From the NCBI GenBank assembly GCA_905193585.1, contig CAJJPG010000071.1, positions 1 through 9,640 on the forward strand: a stretch of DNA of 9,640 nucleotides, read 5' to 3'. Origin of the DNA: an uncultured Oscillospiraceae bacterium (GTDB taxonomy: Bacteria > Bacillota > Clostridia > Oscillospirales > Acutalibacteraceae). The notes under the pieces were generated by a model, which saw nothing but the letters and a program-made list of their open reading frames with translations, did not search any database and was not told the origin of the DNA. Numbering within the stretch: the first letter of the stretch is position 1; each line of letters starts with the position of its first letter. A program made the position numbers and the translations under genes. Positions 7,276 to 9,640 of the stretch are shown here, piece after piece.

Positions 7276-7303
7276 TCATACCACGGGTTTCCCCGTTTGT
7301 CAA
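7275..7303 (-). promoter_or_regulatory. Sigma-A promoter of the exporter-acylation operon
   Basis: On the minus strand the -35 box TTGACA (7298-7303) and the -10 box TATGAT (7275-7280) are separated by exactly 17 bases. AT-rich sequence (AAAAATTGTAATAATTA, 7304-7320) lies immediately upstream and could act as an UP element; it overlaps the end of the VTT gene. The predicted start is near 7268, giving a leader of about 48 bases. Inside the spacer a 5-bp dyad, ACGGG (7283-7287) and CCCGT (7292-7296), may be a further protein site. Confidence 0.82.
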
Positions 7304-7309
7304 TAATTA

Positions 7310-8038
7310 TTACAATTTTTTAACCAATTCGTTTTTTCCTTTTTTACGGCAGATATAATTATATATTGCAATACCCGCAAGACTTATAACCGCCGTAAGG
7401 GCGAAAACTATAATTGCGAACTTATAATTTGCCATTCCGAGGGCGCTGCCGCCTATAGTGGACGTTATGACCGACGGAAACCTTGCCACCGACACAATAA
7501 GCAGAAACCTAGAAAACTTAATATCGGTAAGCCCAACGGCATAAGTCAGCAGGTCCTTGGGCGTGCCCGGCAGAAAGAAAACTACGGCGGTTATAAAATC
7601 AAGCCGCTTTTCATCCTGCAAAAATTTAAGATTTTTAATTTTTTCAATATCAAAAAACACCTCTACCAGCTTTACGCCGAATTTGCGCACAAGCCCCAAA
7701 ACCATAACGCTCCCGAGAGTTATGCCTATAACCACAAGTATTGTGCCCTCAACCGCGCCGAAAGCGTAGCCCGCGCCTATTTCAAGCGGCTCGCCGGGCA
7801 CTAAGGCTATTACCACCTGAAAAATAACCATACCTATGAATATAAAGCGGCTCCATATTCCGTGGGAATCCACCCACTCGGAAAACGCACCCTTTGAGGA
7901 TACAAGCTTTATCATAGGCTTGCCTACAAACCAGGCTACCGCCGCCGAAAAAATAACCAAGGCTATTATTACGGCAATGCTTATTATCTTTTTCTGTTTA
8001 TCGGTCAGTGCGGATTCATTTTTCTTTAAGTTCAGCAA
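7310..8038 (-). CDS. VTT-domain (TVP38/TMEM64 family) integral membrane protein
   Basis: This 242-aa polytopic membrane protein belongs to the VTT/DedA-related group. One hydrophobic helix lies at about 19-40. The core follows: PGEPLEIGAGYAFG (81-94), a glycine-rich helix with TLGS (107-110), then FLPGTPKDLLTYAVGLT (155-171) and an ARFPSV segment with Arg186. A last helix spans about 206-228 before a basic tail. Some family members are lipid scramblases or flippases or recycle undecaprenyl phosphate; whether this one does is inference. The TTG start at 8038 lies inside the amidase gene, a 23-bp overlap suggesting coupled translation. The ribosome binding site is weak (GGATG about 13 bases upstream), so the start is less sure than the gene. 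Its stop lies just upstream of the exporter promoter, with no clear terminator between. Confidence 0.85.
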   Translation of the reverse strand: MLNLKKNESALTDKQKKIISIAVIIALVIFSAAVAWFVGKPMIKLVSSKGAFSEWVDSHGIWSRFIFIGMVIFQVVIALVPGEPLEIGAGYAFGAVEGTILVVIGITLGSVMVLGLVRKFGVKLVEVFFDIEKIKNLKFLQDEKRLDFITAVVFFLPGTPKDLLTYAVGLTDIKFSRFLLIVSVARFPSVITSTIGGSALGMANYKFAIIVFALTAVISLAGIAIYNYICRKKGKNELVKKL

Positions 8039-8735
8039 GGCTTGTTTTCACATCCTTTTTAAAAGCTTCCCATTTATCGGGGTTGTTTACATAGTAAATG
8101 GGGCAAAGCTTACCCGTAACATCGTAGTGACGAATAACATTATCCCCCGAAAGCCCCGTTTCCTTTAAAAGCCAGGCTGTAAGCTTTACCACTGACGTAT
8201 AGGTCGCGTCGTTGAACTTTCCCGTACCGTCAGGGTGGCACACCTCAATGGAAATAGTGTCCTTATTGCGGTCGTTACTCGCCGCCGAGCGCTCCCAAAG
8301 CGGCAGACACTGTATAATTTCGCCTTTAAGCCCCACCACAAAGTGCGAGCTTACCTCGGTTTCGTCCTTATCGAAAAAATCGCGGTTGTTCTGCGCCGTG
8401 GTGCCCGGGTTGCCTACATAGTGTATTACAATATCCTTTATATCCTCAAGCTGTGTTCCCGTTCTTGCGGTCGTGTGAACGTGAATTAACTGCGGGTCTA
8501 TAAAATCGGGTATTTCAATTTTTTGCAGCTTTTCCGCTGCGCTTGTTTTCTTCGCCGTCGGGAAAGCCGCCGCATCTGCCCCGCGTGTGAAAATTCGCTT
8601 TATTCCTATGCCCGCGCCCACTATGCAGGCGGCAACAAGCGCCGTGCATAAAAATCTTCTCGCTATTATTTTTCTTCTGCGTTTTTTGCGCCGTTCGTAA
8701 TATGCGCGGCGTTTTCCGTAATTTTCCTCGTACAT
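8016..8735 (-). CDS. Membrane-anchored N-acetylmuramoyl-L-alanine amidase (Amidase_2/PGRP)
   Basis: This 239-aa protein is predicted to cut the bond between N-acetylmuramic acid and L-alanine in peptidoglycan, outside the cell. The first 27 residues are very basic (about half Arg/Lys), followed by one hydrophobic segment at about 28-45 without a clear cleavage site, so it is probably a type II anchored protein. The amidase domain covers about 95-225. Zinc ligands are His105 (VIHYVGNP), His203 (RHYDVTGKLCP) and Cys211, and Lys209 falls at the position of T7 lysozyme Lys128. Glu164 in SIEVCHP matches the AmpD-type conserved glutamate; the T7 Tyr46 position appears to be Ser130. The ATG has GGGGAT upstream. 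It follows the kinase gene by 30 bases. Roles in wall remodelling or recycling both fit. Confidence 0.88.
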   Translation of the reverse strand: MYEENYGKRRAYYERRKKRRRKIIARRFLCTALVAACIVGAGIGIKRIFTRGADAAAFPTAKKTSAAEKLQKIEIPDFIDPQLIHVHTTARTGTQLEDIKDIVIHYVGNPGTTAQNNRDFFDKDETEVSSHFVVGLKGEIIQCLPLWERSAASNDRNKDTISIEVCHPDGTGKFNDATYTSVVKLTAWLLKETGLSGDNVIRHYDVTGKLCPIYYVNNPDKWEAFKKDVKTSLAELKEK

Positions 8736-8765
8736 TTTATCCCCGTCTCATAAGTCATTTAAACG

Positions 8766-9611
8766 TCAAGGCATATCTATTATATCAAAGCTGACTGTTG
8801 CCTTAAACAAATCGCCGTCTGAGGTTATATCAATTTTACCGCCCTGCAATTCGGTAAGGCTGCGCGCTATTGAAAGCCCCAAGCCGCTGCCCTCGGTATT
8901 TCGCGAGGTATCGCCCCGCACAAAGCGCTCCATAAGCTCGTCGCCCGAAATATTAAGCGGATATTTCGATATATTTTTAAAGGTTATAACGGCTTTTTTA
9001 TCCCTTACGGTCAAATCCATATACACCCGCGTGCCGGGCAGCGAATATTTGCACACATTGCCCGTAAGATTTTCAAGCACGCGCCATAAGTGCCGCCCGT
9101 CCGCCATAATTTTAACCGGCATATCGGGAACGGTAAGCACGGGGGTCAGCCCCGCATTTTTAAGCCGCTCGTCAAACTCGCCTACCGTTTGCGAGAGTAA
9201 AACGCCCGCGTCGCACTCGGAAAGTTCTACCTTTAAGCTGCCGCTTGACGCCTTTGAAGCCTCTACCAAGTCCTCAATCAGCTTTTTAAGGCGGCTCGAC
9301 TGCCTGTCAAGCACATCTAAATATTTCTTTATTTTTTCGTTTTCGGGCTGCTCCTTTTTAATTAAATCAACGTAATTTATAATTGAGGTAAGCGGGGTTT
9401 TTATATCGTGCGAAACGTTGGTTATAAGCTCGGTGCGCATACGCTCGCTTTTCATTTTTTCATCCACCGCATTCTGCATACCCGCGCTTATGTTGTTAAG
9501 GCTGCCGCAAAATTCGCGAAATTCGGGGAACATATACGAGGTATCGATTTTATAATCAATATCCCCCTCGGCTATTTTTTCAACCGCCTTTTTTATTTTT
9601 TTTAGATTCAA
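8766..9611 (-). CDS. Sensor histidine kinase, cytoplasmic part (5' end interrupted)
   Basis: The visible 281 residues carry a HAMP-like segment (about 1-55), the dimerisation helix with phospho-acceptor His68 in NVSHDIKTPLTS, and a HATPase_c domain: N-box LENLTGNVCKYS with Asn181 and Asn185, and the G2 loop GSGLGLSI at 241-248. The usual DxGxG G1 loop is replaced by FKNISKYPLN, as in many clostridial VanS-like kinases, so this is not damage. No membrane segment is present, which is abnormal for a HAMP kinase. The TTG at 9611 has no ribosome binding site, and a TGA sits in frame at 9621-9623. Removing one A from the A8 run at 9596-9603 would open the frame to the window edge, giving MNNRIESKKIKKAVEK. 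The real gene probably starts beyond the window. A response regulator is expected nearby but not seen. Confidence 0.8.
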   Translation of the reverse strand: MNLKKIKKAVEKIAEGDIDYKIDTSYMFPEFREFCGSLNNISAGMQNAVDEKMKSERMRTELITNVSHDIKTPLTSIINYVDLIKKEQPENEKIKKYLDVLDRQSSRLKKLIEDLVEASKASSGSLKVELSECDAGVLLSQTVGEFDERLKNAGLTPVLTVPDMPVKIMADGRHLWRVLENLTGNVCKYSLPGTRVYMDLTVRDKKAVITFKNISKYPLNISGDELMERFVRGDTSRNTEGSGLGLSIARSLTELQGGKIDITSDGDLFKATVSFDIIDMP

Positions 9612-9640
9612 TGCGGTTATTCATATTACCGCCGCCATTT

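Noticed and set aside
7283..7296. ACGGG/CCCGT dyad as a terminator of the VTT gene
   Set aside because: The stem is only 5 bp, no T-tract follows on the minus strand, and it lies inside the 17-base promoter spacer, so a regulatory or chance dyad is more likely.
7275..7303. MerR-type promoter because of the dyad in the spacer
   Set aside because: MerR-controlled promoters typically have a 19-20 base spacer; this one is the optimal 17 bases and needs no such activator.
8766..9611. Kinase judged inactive because the G1 loop is missing
   Set aside because: FKNIS in place of DxGxG is common in VanS-like clostridial kinases that keep the N-box and G2 loop, as this one does.
1..9640. CRISPR array, tRNA, rRNA, insertion sequence or prophage signs
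   Set aside because: No regularly spaced repeats, no tRNA-like cloverleaf and no transposase or integrase motifs were seen; intergenic space is under 100 bases everywhere.

Overview
All seven recognisable genes lie on the minus strand, so the window reads as one transcriptional direction from right to left. The gene set points to a Gram-positive-type bacterium of the Firmicutes, most likely a gut or anaerobic member of class Clostridia. This rests on a Dlt-like acyl-activation module, a MacB/FtsX-type exporter with fused ATPase, a VanS-like sensor kinase, strong AGGAGG ribosome binding sites, TTG starts and frequent ATA codons in moderate-GC DNA. The genus cannot be fixed from the sequence.

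Right-hand block (about 9640 to 7310): the cytoplasmic part of a sensor histidine kinase, whose N-terminal region is apparently out of frame or cut off by the window; a membrane-anchored Amidase_2 (PGRP-like) peptidoglycan amidase; and a VTT/TVP38-family membrane protein that overlaps the end of the amidase gene. The spacing suggests one transcription unit.

Promoter region (7310 to 7221): a near-ideal sigma-A promoter (TTGACA, 17 nt, TATGAT) followed by nested inverted repeats over the predicted start site, then a strong ribosome binding site.

Left-hand block (7220 to 93): five closely spaced genes, apparently one operon. These are a 922-aa ABC exporter (ATPase fused to a MacB/FtsX permease), a stand-alone adenylation enzyme of the DltA type, a 75-aa carrier protein of the DltC type, an MBOAT acyltransferase that looks like AlgI/PatA rather than DltB, and a membrane-anchored SGNH protein in the place of DltD. 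By analogy, the adenylation enzyme loads an acyl group onto the carrier protein, MBOAT takes it across or into the membrane, and the SGNH protein helps place it on an extracellular polymer, while the exporter removes or senses a membrane-active compound.

The most interesting point is that this is not a plain dlt operon. The order is A-C-B-D, the MBOAT and SGNH parts are of the alginate-acetylation type, and the adenylation enzyme lacks both the Asp that normally holds an alpha-amino group (Ser200 instead) and the Cys linked to D-Ala selectivity in DltA (Ala272 instead). The acyl group may therefore be something other than D-alanine.

At the far left (1 to 92) there are two strong hairpins but no gene.
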